Shown: one piece after another, positions 7,938 to 14,762 of the stretch
How the letters are laid out: each line of letters opens with the position of its first letter
Numbering within the stretch: position 1 is the first letter of the stretch
NCBI GenBank assembly: GCA_012799255.1
Contig: JAAZLQ010000211.1
Span: 1 to 14,806 of the forward strand
Direction: 5' to 3'
DNA: 14,806 bases
From: Bacillota bacterium
GTDB lineage: Bacteria > Bacillota_G > Limnochordia > DTU010
Position numbers and translations under genes: made by a program
The notes under the pieces: model-generated
What the model was told of the DNA's origin: nothing
Database searches by the model: none
Seen by the model: only the letters and a program-made list of their open reading frames with translations

Positions 7938-8135
7938 TTAGCCAAAGGAAGTAGCAATGATATCGTTAGCCTCATCTACTTCAGATTCTGGTACCAATAT
8001 TTCTACGCTGGCAGAATCCCCCAAGTGTGGGGCGCCTATGGGACGTAACATGGATAAGATCCCACCATCTTTTAATAATCCCTGCAACATTTCTGCTATA
8101 GAGCGATTGGGGGCAATGTACACCACTGTCCACAT
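7938..8135 (-). CDS. small DUF2007-like protein (putative signal-transducing)
   Basis: A 65-residue protein with a single alpha/beta unit: the strand WTVVYIAP, a helix RSIAEMLQGLLKDGG, the strand SMLRPI, then SVEILVPESEVDEANDIIATSF. This pattern of a strand, a helix replying to 'which copy', and a final VLVPE..vdeA..ii segment is that of DUF2007/putative signal-transducing proteins. Similar small proteins sit before accD in other clostridial genomes and are sometimes mis-annotated as glutamate decarboxylase; that recollection is not checked. It has no enzyme motifs and no membrane segment. ATG 8135 has AGGAGG 8 nt upstream, and the gene starts 18 nt after mtrB. Function unknown; a role in regulating acetyl-CoA carboxylase is only a guess from position. 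Confidence 0.75.
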   Translation of the reverse strand: MWTVVYIAPNRSIAEMLQGLLKDGGILSMLRPIGAPHLGDSASVEILVPESEVDEANDIIATSFG

Positions 8136-8144
8136 CGTTTGGTC

Positions 8145-8165
8145 CTCCTTTTTCTACTCTGACTC
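8145..8165 (-). promoter_or_regulatory. NAG-triplet-rich junction over the DUF2007-gene RBS
   Basis: Read on the minus strand, the mtrB stop region and the next ribosome binding site contain GAG, CAG, GAG, UAG, AAG and GAG within about 21 nt. TRAP binds (G/U)AG repeats spaced by 2-3 nt, and in Bacillus it blocks translation where such repeats cover a Shine-Dalgarno. Here only some neighbours have the right spacing, and several triplets overlap or abut, so this may simply be purine-rich sequence around AGGAGG. Listed because the gene immediately upstream is TRAP itself. Confidence 0.2.
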
Positions 8166-8372
8166 AGTCACACCCAAGCCCGTGAAAACCTTCGCTTTCC
8201 CCCTTATTTTAATCGCGGAAGTGTGTTCTGTAAACTGTGCAATCAAAACCTCACCTTTGTCTAGTTTCTCTGTATGATGAAACTTCGTATTCATGCCTCT
8301 TGTTAAGCCGATAATTGTTACACCGTCTTCTAGTGCCTGAACCATTATATAATCATCTTTACCATGCGTCAA
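8154..8372 (-). CDS. mtrB: trp RNA-binding attenuation protein TRAP
   Basis: TRAP forms an 11-mer ring that binds tryptophan and then wraps (G/U)AG-repeat RNA, terminating or silencing trp transcripts. This 72-residue protein aligns without gaps to Bacillus subtilis MtrB (75 aa) through ALEDGVTIIGLTRG, NTKFHHTEKLDKGEV and IAQFTEHTSAIKIRG. The RNA-contacting KKR set is kept as Lys36, Lys55 and Arg57 (B. subtilis 37, 56, 58), and the tryptophan-pocket residues Thr24, Thr29, Gln46, Thr48 and His50 are present. I chose TTG 8372 because GGGGGTG lies 5 nt upstream and the N-terminus then matches MtrB in length; GTG 8381 falls inside that binding site. It sits between dnaE and accD, not beside mtrA/folE or trp genes. 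Confidence 0.93.
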   Translation of the reverse strand: MTHGKDDYIMVQALEDGVTIIGLTRGMNTKFHHTEKLDKGEVLIAQFTEHTSAIKIRGKAKVFTGLGVTESE

Positions 8373-8378
8373 AGTTAA

Positions 8379-8385
8379 CACCCCC
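8379..8385 (-). promoter_or_regulatory. ribosome binding site that sets the mtrB start
   Basis: GGGGGTG on the minus strand can pair with the 16S rRNA 3' end (GGAGGTG with one G-U wobble). It lies 5 nt before TTG 8372 and contains the alternative GTG 8381, so it favours the TTG start for mtrB. Confidence 0.55.
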
Positions 8386-8387
8386 GA

Positions 8388-8413
8388 TACGCTAAACTAT
8401 TTCTGTAAGCGTA
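8388..8413 (-). promoter_or_regulatory. hairpin with UAG triplets in the mtrB leader
   Basis: Between the dnaE stop and the mtrB start, the minus strand contains the inverted repeat TACGCT ... AGCGTA (6 bp, 14-nt loop), ending just upstream of the mtrB ribosome binding site. The loop-side sequence carries CAG-N3-UAG-N2-UAG, triplets with TRAP-like spacing. A run of seven U residues lies before rather than after the stem, so it is not an intrinsic terminator. It could be an mtrB autoregulatory site, but three triplets are few compared with the 9-11 of known trp leaders. Confidence 0.3.
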
Positions 8414-8428
8414 AAAAAATCCCTGCCC

Positions 8429-11353
8429 TCAAACGTTTTCTTTCCAAGGATCCAACCAGGTATACACAATCTCTTTTTCGTTAAAACGCTCTCCTGTTCT
8501 GACCGTATCAGTCACCCAATACTCTTGTGGTAAGAGATGATAGGATTCTCCGATCAATAAGATCGCGGGTTTATTCCCCCCCTGATCCTCTAAGATTTCT
8601 TTAATAATCTCCAGATCTTCTGGTTGTGGTGTAATCAGAAGTGTGGGCCCTAAAGGCAAAGCCCAGTTCACTACCAAAGTCTCCTCTGCGTCGAACTGTC
8701 CAAAGAGAGCAAGTCTTTCCCCGGCTTCCCAACGACACCAGTTGATCTTCTCCGTTACTTTTAAGTACACGTGGCCATGGGGTGTAGATAAGATTCCCTG
8801 TCGTAACTTACCAGTAATCCTAGTTTCCAGTATTTCTCCAACCCTAACATCCAATTCACCGCGTAGCTTGTCCACAAAGGGGAGAAAGGGGCTACAGGGA
8901 TGGTCACTTGCGTAGACTCCCAGCAACTCTTTTTCAACCTTCAATAATTCTAAGGCCGATTTTTGGGGGTGTTGCAGCTCCAGCAAATGGTTGTTACGAG
9001 CCCCCAGATCGTCTAGGGCGCCCATCAATACCAAGCCTTCGAGGGTCTTGTTATCCAAGTTCAGCTGCCGCCTAAACTGACAGAAACTTGACCAACGCCT
9101 GTTCTTACGCTGTTCAATGATTTGCTGAGCTTGATGGGGAGTAATGTGCCTTGTAGTTGCTAGTCCTAGGCGAAGGCTTCTGCCCTCCAGTGTAGCTTCT
9201 TGCTCCGAAAAGAGCACATTTGGACACAGCACCCTTACTCCCAAGCCTTGCGCTTCAGCAAGGTAGGCGGACCGCTCTTTTCCTGCTCCCCCCTGATTTA
9301 TAAAGGTAAGGAAGAATTCACCTGGGTAATTGCTCTTCAGATAAGCGGATCTCCAAGTCAGCAGGGCATAACTCACGCTGTGGGCCTTGTTAAACGCATA
9401 ACCACTGAACCTGACTATTTCCCTGAAAAGTTTGTTGGCGGCATCCGCGCTTAAACCCACCTTTGCTTGGGCACCTGTGACAAAACGGTCCTTCCATTTC
9501 TCAGCAGCTTGTGCATCGTCCTTAGTCAAGGCCCGGCGCAGCAAATCTGCCTCGCCTAAGGATAAACCTCCCAGGCGATGTGCTATCGTCATGACCTGTT
9601 CTTGATACAAAATCAAGCCATAAGTCTCACCTAGAATTTCCTTTAGCTCTGGGTGCAAGTATTGAACTTTCGAAGGGTTCTTCCGTCTTATAACATACTC
9701 CGGAAACATGCTTAAAGGACCAGGTCTACCTAAGGCCAAGAGCGCCACAATGTCCTGGAAGGAGTTGGGCTTAAGCTGCTTTAATAAATCTTGGAAAAGG
9801 TCGCTCTCCAACTGAAAAATGCCCAAGCTCTGACCACGTCCTAATAGTTCGCAGGTCTTATCATCCTGGAGAGGAATCTTATTCAAGTAAAACTCCGGTT
9901 CTCGCTTCTGTATCTCTACCTCCATAGCACGCTGCAAAGTTAACGTTCTCAGCCCCAAAAGATCAATTTTTAGAACACCCAAATCCTCTAAGGCATACAT
10001 ATCCAAATGAGTAACGGGGACCTCTCGGTCCGAGTATACTGCGCTAATCATTTGCGTAGGTTGACTGGTAATAATTACGCCGGCAGCATGGGTAGCCCTG
10101 TGTCGCTTTAATCCCTGTAGCTCCCGAACTACCCCTGGGTTCTCTCGCCCCAAAACACGTCTCACCTCGCCAGATGCGGCACGGGGACCGAATGTACCAT
10201 AGGTACCGATTTGGGCCACATGCTCTCGTCCGAAACGTTGAGCCACATAAGAGAGAACCTCTCCCCGTCTTTCATAGCAAAAATCCAAGTCGATATCTGG
10301 CCGGCTGGCCCGCTCGGCGTTTAAAAAGCGCTCAAACAGAAGATTCCATGCTAAAGGATCCACGTCGGTAATTCCCAAAACATAAGAAACGATACTACTC
10401 GCGGCACTTCCCCGTCCTGGTCCAACAGGTATTTTTGCGTTCTTTGCGAAGTTGACTATGTCAGCTACAATCAAAAAATAGTCCTCAAAGCCCGAGTCTC
10501 TGATCACCTTGAGCTCGTGTTCCAAGCGCTCCCTAACCTGGGTACTAAGTTCTCCGTACCGTTCTCGAGCACCTTTTAGGACCAAGTCCTCCAGATTACT
10601 TCCGCTGGGATGCGGAGGTATGATTCGCTCTCGCGGAAGTTTCACCTGACAGCTTTCCGCTAGCCTTAACGTGTTCTCGATTACTTCCCTTGGTCCTTGA
10701 AATCGTCGGCTAAGTTCAGCAAAACTCAACAGAGGGTAGGGAGGAATTTCGGGCTCACTCCCTTTGATCTGAGCTAGTACCTCGAGGGTTGCTGTAGATT
10801 CAGGATCTGCGAACCGCACATCTTGGCAGAGCACAAACCTTGTATGGGGAAAAACCGAAAACAGGTCTAGGTCTTGTCCCAGTTCATGCCGTATGTAATA
10901 GTTCAAACCCAGTTCCTGCTCGAACCAGGTATGCAACTTGTGGGCTTCTTGCTCCTTGCCCTCCTTAACCAGGTTGGTCAGCTCCCCTCCTCTTCCCCCT
11001 TCTAGAAAGGTAACACCGGTTACATAGCTAGGTAGACTCTGGTAGTCAACCGGTGTCGGTTGAGATGCCAAGCGCAAGAGATTGGCATAACCTTCATTGT
11101 TTAGGGCTAAGGCCACCAACCGACTTGGTTCGCGCGAGTTCTGGTAAACCACATCCAATTCTAGACCGAAGATAGGCTTAAGGCCAGCTTGGGCACAATA
11201 ACGCTCCAATTGGAAGTGTCCTGCAGTTGTATTGTGATCAGTAAGGGCTACCGCATTGATCCCCAGATTAGCAGCCCGCCGCACTAGGTCCTCCACCGAT
11301 AAGACCGATTCGAGGAGAGAATAATCGCTATGAGTATATAATTGCACCGACAT
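8429..11353 (-). CDS. dnaE: compact DNA polymerase III alpha subunit (DnaE type)
   Basis: A C-family replicative DNA polymerase of 974 residues. Domains: PHP at about 1-240 (THSDYS at 7-12, ALTDHN at 36-41, with HxD rather than HxH), then palm/fingers with PVGPGRGSAASS (309-320) and RPDIDLDF, giving catalytic Asp353 and Asp355. HAAGVIIT follows at 422-429, KIDLLGLRTLT with the third catalytic Asp464, LGRPGPLSMFPEYV, and GYAFNKAHSVSYALL. Near the C-terminus comes the tandem-HhH flank and LGVYASDHP. Typical DnaE has about 1100-1160 residues. Asp353-Asp464 spans 111 residues against 154 in E. coli, and the usual OB/tau-binding end is much reduced, with no obvious QxxLF clamp motif. ATG 11353 has GGGGGG 8 nt upstream. 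First gene of the operon; the upstream gap shows no convincing promoter. Confidence 0.93.
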   Translation of the reverse strand: MSVQLYTHSDYSLLESVLSVEDLVRRAANLGINAVALTDHNTTAGHFQLERYCAQAGLKPIFGLELDVVYQNSREPSRLVALALNNEGYANLLRLASQPTPVDYQSLPSYVTGVTFLEGGRGGELTNLVKEGKEQEAHKLHTWFEQELGLNYYIRHELGQDLDLFSVFPHTRFVLCQDVRFADPESTATLEVLAQIKGSEPEIPPYPLLSFAELSRRFQGPREVIENTLRLAESCQVKLPRERIIPPHPSGSNLEDLVLKGARERYGELSTQVRERLEHELKVIRDSGFEDYFLIVADIVNFAKNAKIPVGPGRGSAASSIVSYVLGITDVDPLAWNLLFERFLNAERASRPDIDLDFCYERRGEVLSYVAQRFGREHVAQIGTYGTFGPRAASGEVRRVLGRENPGVVRELQGLKRHRATHAAGVIITSQPTQMISAVYSDREVPVTHLDMYALEDLGVLKIDLLGLRTLTLQRAMEVEIQKREPEFYLNKIPLQDDKTCELLGRGQSLGIFQLESDLFQDLLKQLKPNSFQDIVALLALGRPGPLSMFPEYVIRRKNPSKVQYLHPELKEILGETYGLILYQEQVMTIAHRLGGLSLGEADLLRRALTKDDAQAAEKWKDRFVTGAQAKVGLSADAANKLFREIVRFSGYAFNKAHSVSYALLTWRSAYLKSNYPGEFFLTFINQGGAGKERSAYLAEAQGLGVRVLCPNVLFSEQEATLEGRSLRLGLATTRHITPHQAQQIIEQRKNRRWSSFCQFRRQLNLDNKTLEGLVLMGALDDLGARNNHLLELQHPQKSALELLKVEKELLGVYASDHPCSPFLPFVDKLRGELDVRVGEILETRITGKLRQGILSTPHGHVYLKVTEKINWCRWEAGERLALFGQFDAEETLVVNWALPLGPTLLITPQPEDLEIIKEILEDQGGNKPAILLIGESYHLLPQEYWVTDTVRTGERFNEKEIVYTWLDPWKENV

Positions 11354-11422
11354 CCACCTATCCCCCCAGTCTTTCCTAACATTTCGTCGATATGAGTCAA
11401 ACTCCTGTATAGTCCGTTATAC

Positions 11423-11444
11423 AAAAAAGGGCCTAGGGCCCTTT
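11423..11444 (-). terminator. intrinsic terminator after murA
   Basis: On the minus strand the stem AAAGGGCC / GGCCCTTT (8 bp, 3-nt loop CTA) begins 9 nt after the murA stop and runs into six U residues. This is a textbook rho-independent terminator. It separates the ireB-murA unit from the dnaE operon, whose start codon lies 70 nt further on. Confidence 0.88.
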
Positions 11445-11453
11445 AGCTGTTGA

Positions 11454-12737
11454 CTATTTAGAAATCAACTCCCGGGTCTCGTTCAGCTCCTCCCGGTAGA
11501 TTTTGGCACCTAAGCGCAACAGCTTTTCTTCGAAGAATTCATAGCCCCGATCCAAAATCTCCACACCGTAAAGCTCTGTACGTCCCTCGGCAGCTAGTGC
11601 TGCAATGGCCAGTGCTGCCCCGGCCCGCAAATCAGTAATCTCAACGGGAGCGCCAGTGAGTTGAGGAACCCCACGAATGATGGCTGTATTCTGTTCAGTC
11701 TTAATGTCCGCCCCCATTCGGCGAAGTTCATCCACATAACGGAAACGGTCAAAAATCGTTTCCCGTACCACACTCGTTCCGTCAGCCAAACACATTGCGG
11801 CAACAAGAGGCTGCTGCAAGTCTGTGGGAAAACCTGGATAAGGTAGTGTTTCCACATCTACTGACTTCAGTCTCTGGGGAGCCACAACATGTAGTTCATT
11901 ATCCCCGCGTGTAACTGTTACCCCTGCCTCTTCCAATTTGACGATTGGCACTCGTAAATGCTCAGCTACAACACTCTTGAGACGTATGTCTCCGCCAGTG
12001 ATGGCAGCGGCAAACAAGAAAGTCCCAGCCTCAATACGATCAGGAATAATCGAGTATTCAATACCCCTGAGGATCTCTACCCCTTCAATGCGAATGCTAT
12101 CTGTACCTGCTCCCCTAACCTTGGCACCCATACCATTCAAGAAAATAGCTAAATCTACCACTTCAGGTTCTTTAGCAGCGTTCTCCAACACAGTAGTTCC
12201 CTCAGCTAGGGAGGCCGCGATCATGAGGTTAATTGTTGTGCCTACACTAGCACGGTTCACGTAAATCTGGGCACCAGAAAGCTTTTTAGCTTCCGCCTTC
12301 ATATAACCATGTTCGATGGAGACCTCAGCACCCATCTGAGTGAAACCTTTGATGTGGTAGTCAACAGGGCGCGAACCGATGGCACAACCACCTGGCAAAG
12401 GAACCTCCGCTTTACCGAGGCGCGCCAGGAGTAACCCGGCACTGTAAAACGAAGCCCGCATCTTCCTGACCAAGTCGTATGAGGCTTGATGTTTTTTGAG
12501 ACCTTGACCCTTAATATGTAAACGTCCTTGCCCATCAAACCATACCTCTACCCCCAAATCTTGTAGAATCTGGCAAATCGTGCCAATATCGCTTCCTTGG
12601 GGAATATTATCCAGAACACTCTCGCCCTCTGTGGCCAATGCTGCTGCCACAATTATGGCCAGAGCGCTGTTTTTTGCACCACTAATTTCAACTGACCCAC
12701 GGAGAGGTCTACCACCTTCAATAATCAACCGGGACAT
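11454..12737 (-). CDS. murA: UDP-N-acetylglucosamine 1-carboxyvinyltransferase
   Basis: Transfers enolpyruvate from PEP to UDP-GlcNAc, the first committed step of peptidoglycan synthesis, in the cytosol. The 427-residue protein (usual 417-436) has the catalytic Lys22-Asn23 in SGAKNSAL, Arg91 in RKMRAS, the active-site Cys118 in LPGGCAIGSRPVD (E. coli Cys115), Asp306 in GFPTDLQQ and Arg397 in DRGYE. The Cys, not Asp, at 118 is the fosfomycin-alkylated residue, so the protein is predicted fosfomycin-sensitive at target level. ATG 12737 has AGGAGGGG about 6 nt upstream. It starts 12 nt after ireB and ends at a strong terminator, so the two form a short unit. Firmicutes often have two murA copies; which this is cannot be told here. 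Confidence 0.97.
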   Translation of the reverse strand: MSRLIIEGGRPLRGSVEISGAKNSALAIIVAAALATEGESVLDNIPQGSDIGTICQILQDLGVEVWFDGQGRLHIKGQGLKKHQASYDLVRKMRASFYSAGLLLARLGKAEVPLPGGCAIGSRPVDYHIKGFTQMGAEVSIEHGYMKAEAKKLSGAQIYVNRASVGTTINLMIAASLAEGTTVLENAAKEPEVVDLAIFLNGMGAKVRGAGTDSIRIEGVEILRGIEYSIIPDRIEAGTFLFAAAITGGDIRLKSVVAEHLRVPIVKLEEAGVTVTRGDNELHVVAPQRLKSVDVETLPYPGFPTDLQQPLVAAMCLADGTSVVRETIFDRFRYVDELRRMGADIKTEQNTAIIRGVPQLTGAPVEITDLRAGAALAIAALAAEGRTELYGVEILDRGYEFFEEKLLRLGAKIYREELNETRELISK

Positions 12738-12749
12738 TTGGACCCCTCC

Positions 12750-13007
12750 TTAAATTACGTCTTTAAAATAATCTGCGACGATCTCTTCCAGGAGATCATT
12801 ACGTTCTAAGTTTTGAATTAGCCTTCTTGCATCACCATGTGCGGTGATGTACGAAGGATCGCCAGATACCAGATAACCGACAATTTGATCCAGTGGCTGA
12901 TAACCTTTTTCTTGAAGCGCAGTCCACACCTTGAACAAAACATCCCTGGTATTAATAGCTTCTTTATCAATGGCTGAAAACAAACGTGTTTGATCAGATG
13001 CTCCCAT
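12750..13007 (-). CDS. ireB: IreB/ReoM family regulatory phosphoprotein (UPF0297)
   Basis: An 85-residue cytosolic helical protein. IreB of Enterococcus and ReoM of Listeria are substrates of the PASTA serine/threonine kinase (IreK/PrkA); unphosphorylated ReoM promotes ClpCP-dependent degradation of MurA. The family core is evident in ALQEKGYQPLDQIVGYLVSGDP, SYITAHGDARRLI and LERNDLLEEIVADYF. The N-terminal DQT places Thr at position 7, the phospho-acceptor in ReoM. Length matches the family (about 85-90). ATG 13007 has GGGAGGG 7 nt upstream. The usual partners of this family are yrrK and yrzB after alaS; here it lies 12 nt upstream of murA, the pathway it controls in Listeria. It follows the Na/Pi transporter by 84 nt, with no terminator seen. 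Confidence 0.93.
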   Translation of the reverse strand: MGASDQTRLFSAIDKEAINTRDVLFKVWTALQEKGYQPLDQIVGYLVSGDPSYITAHGDARRLIQNLERNDLLEEIVADYFKDVI

Positions 13008-13091
13008 TTCAGACCCTCCCTATCTAAGTTCACTGTCAATTGCTGTCTAGAATATTCGACGGCGGGCGGTTTTCCTTGACCGCTGTCCTTC

Positions 13092-14699
13092 TTATGCATA
13101 AACCTCGTCCGCTACTGCTTCTGCGATGTTGGTAGCGTGGTCAGCCACCCGCTCTAAGTTGCTTACTGCATCCAAGAATAATACTCCCACCTCTGCATCG
13201 CACAACCCTTGATTGAGGCGCTCAATATGTTTGGAACGATAGCGTTTTTCCATCTCATCTACAATATCATCTTGACTGATTAACCCTCTAGCTTTGAAAG
13301 CATCGTTGCGCGAAAGTGCATCGATAGCGCTACGGCAGATCCCCAACACTTCTTGAAACATGTTCTGCAGATCTTCAGAAGCGGCCTCACTTAACTCCAT
13401 GCTTGCGTTGACTCGAGCCTCGGCTAGCTCTGCAATATTTACTGCATGATCCCCAATCCGTTCAACGTCATTGACAACATGCATTAAGTTCATCACCCGT
13501 CTCGCTTGATCCACTTCCATGGAATACTGATTTGCCCTGGCAAGGTAATCTGTGATTGCCTTTTCTAGAGTATTAACCACCTCTTCCCCGTTTTCAATCT
13601 GGCGTAACAAGCTCGCATCCCTTTGCACGAAAGCAGAAACCGCCTGTTCTACCATGTCCACAGCAAGAATGGCCATGCGGATCACTTCCTGTTGAGCTGC
13701 CAGCAAGGCCCCTGGAGTCTGAATCATCCTGTCATCCAAGAACTTTGGTTTCAGTTCAATAATTGTGTCAGCACCAGGAACCAACGTAGTCAAGAGCTTA
13801 ACAAAATAGGGTAGAAACGGAAATACAATAAGGGTGGTGAACACATTAAACAAAGTATGGGCATTAGCAACTTGGCGGGCAACTGTACTTCCCGTCATTA
13901 AAACTAGATTGATAAAGGGACGACGGAAAATGATAAATAGAAGCACGCCAAAAATATTAAAAAGCACATGCCCAAGCGAGGCTCTTCTAGCTGTAATAGA
14001 AGCATTTATACTCGCCAAAAGAGCGGTAACACATGTCCCCACGTTAGCCCCGACAGTAATTGCTAGGCCTGCAGGAAGACTTAAAATCCCCTGCAAAGAA
14101 AAGGCAATGACTAAACCAGTTGTGGCACTAGAGCTCTGTATAACTCCGGTAAATAAAGCTCCCGCCAAAATTCCTAAAAGGGGGCGATTACCTAGTACGA
14201 CCAAGAGATCAAGGAATGGCTGATACCCCTTCACTGGGTCCACTGCATCGCTCATCGTAGATAACCCTAAAAGTAATACACCGAATCCTAAGAACGTTTC
14301 GCCAAGATAACGCGTCATCCTCTTTCGCGAAAAATAATAGAGTAGTGAACCGAAGCCAATTAAAGGAAAGGCCAAAGCATAGATATCAAAGGAAACAATT
14401 TGGGCAGTTATGGTTGTGCCAATATTGGCCCCCATAATTGTGCCAATCGCCTGAGTTAGATTCATCAAGCCTGAGTTGACAAAGCCCACGATCATGACCG
14501 TCACCGTAGAACTGGATTGAAGCAACGCGGTAGCAACCGTTCCGGTAAGGATCGCAGTGAATGGACGTGACGTGAATAGCTCTAAAATCCGTCGCATACG
14601 GTCCCCTGCAGCCTTTTGTAAACCGTCTGACATCAACTGCAGGCCCAAAAAGAAGATACCCAACCCACCAAAGAGACTAACCACTACCGTAATAGCCAT
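13092..14699 (-). CDS. Na/Pi-cotransporter family protein with PhoU-like domain
   Basis: A 535-residue membrane protein of the PNaS/NptA (YjbB-like) family, which moves phosphate with sodium; direction in bacteria is often export or homeostatic. The membrane half (about 1-310) has the two inverted-repeat signatures: LLQSSSTVTVMIVGF (QSSS at 61-64) with GANIGTT (90-96), and VIQSSSATTGLVIAF (QSSS at 188-191) with GANVGTC (217-223), which mark the transport sites. Residues ~330-535 form a soluble helical PhoU-like domain with two NLMHVVNDVERIGDHAVNIAE / NLERVADHATNIAE repeats. I chose ATG 14699, with TAAGGGGTG 10 nt upstream; ATG 14729 has no binding site. Divergent from the gene at 14763. A regulatory role in Pi sensing is possible. 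Confidence 0.92.
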   Translation of the reverse strand: MAITVVVSLFGGLGIFFLGLQLMSDGLQKAAGDRMRRILELFTSRPFTAILTGTVATALLQSSSTVTVMIVGFVNSGLMNLTQAIGTIMGANIGTTITAQIVSFDIYALAFPLIGFGSLLYYFSRKRMTRYLGETFLGFGVLLLGLSTMSDAVDPVKGYQPFLDLLVVLGNRPLLGILAGALFTGVIQSSSATTGLVIAFSLQGILSLPAGLAITVGANVGTCVTALLASINASITARRASLGHVLFNIFGVLLFIIFRRPFINLVLMTGSTVARQVANAHTLFNVFTTLIVFPFLPYFVKLLTTLVPGADTIIELKPKFLDDRMIQTPGALLAAQQEVIRMAILAVDMVEQAVSAFVQRDASLLRQIENGEEVVNTLEKAITDYLARANQYSMEVDQARRVMNLMHVVNDVERIGDHAVNIAELAEARVNASMELSEAASEDLQNMFQEVLGICRSAIDALSRNDAFKARGLISQDDIVDEMEKRYRSKHIERLNQGLCDAEVGVLFLDAVSNLERVADHATNIAEAVADEVYA

Positions 14700-14762
14700 G
14701 CCCTTTGCACACCCCTTAATTTCCTGCATAAATTATGAAGAAGCGAACTGGGGGGATTGTCC
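14700..14762. promoter_or_regulatory. divergent intergenic region
   Basis: This 63-nt gap separates the Na/Pi transporter (minus strand) from a plus-strand start. It carries the transporter's ribosome binding site TAAGGGGTG (14710-14718, minus strand) and GGGGGG (14750-14755, plus strand) 7 nt before GTG 14763. It is too short to hold two full promoters, so at least one must lie inside a neighbouring gene. I could not identify a convincing one. Confidence 0.4.

Noticed and set aside
8388..8420. Intrinsic terminator between dnaE and mtrB
   Set aside because: On the transcribed strand the U-run precedes the stem instead of following it, so it cannot act as a rho-independent terminator for dnaE.
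13013..13048. TTGACA-like box before ireB
   Set aside because: It lies too close to the ribosome binding site to leave room for a -10 box and a leader.
13834..14223. Long plus-strand open frame opposite the Na/Pi transporter
   Set aside because: It is rich in Thr, Pro, Lys and Arg as antisense frames often are, has no recognisable domain, and lies opposite a clearly conserved gene.
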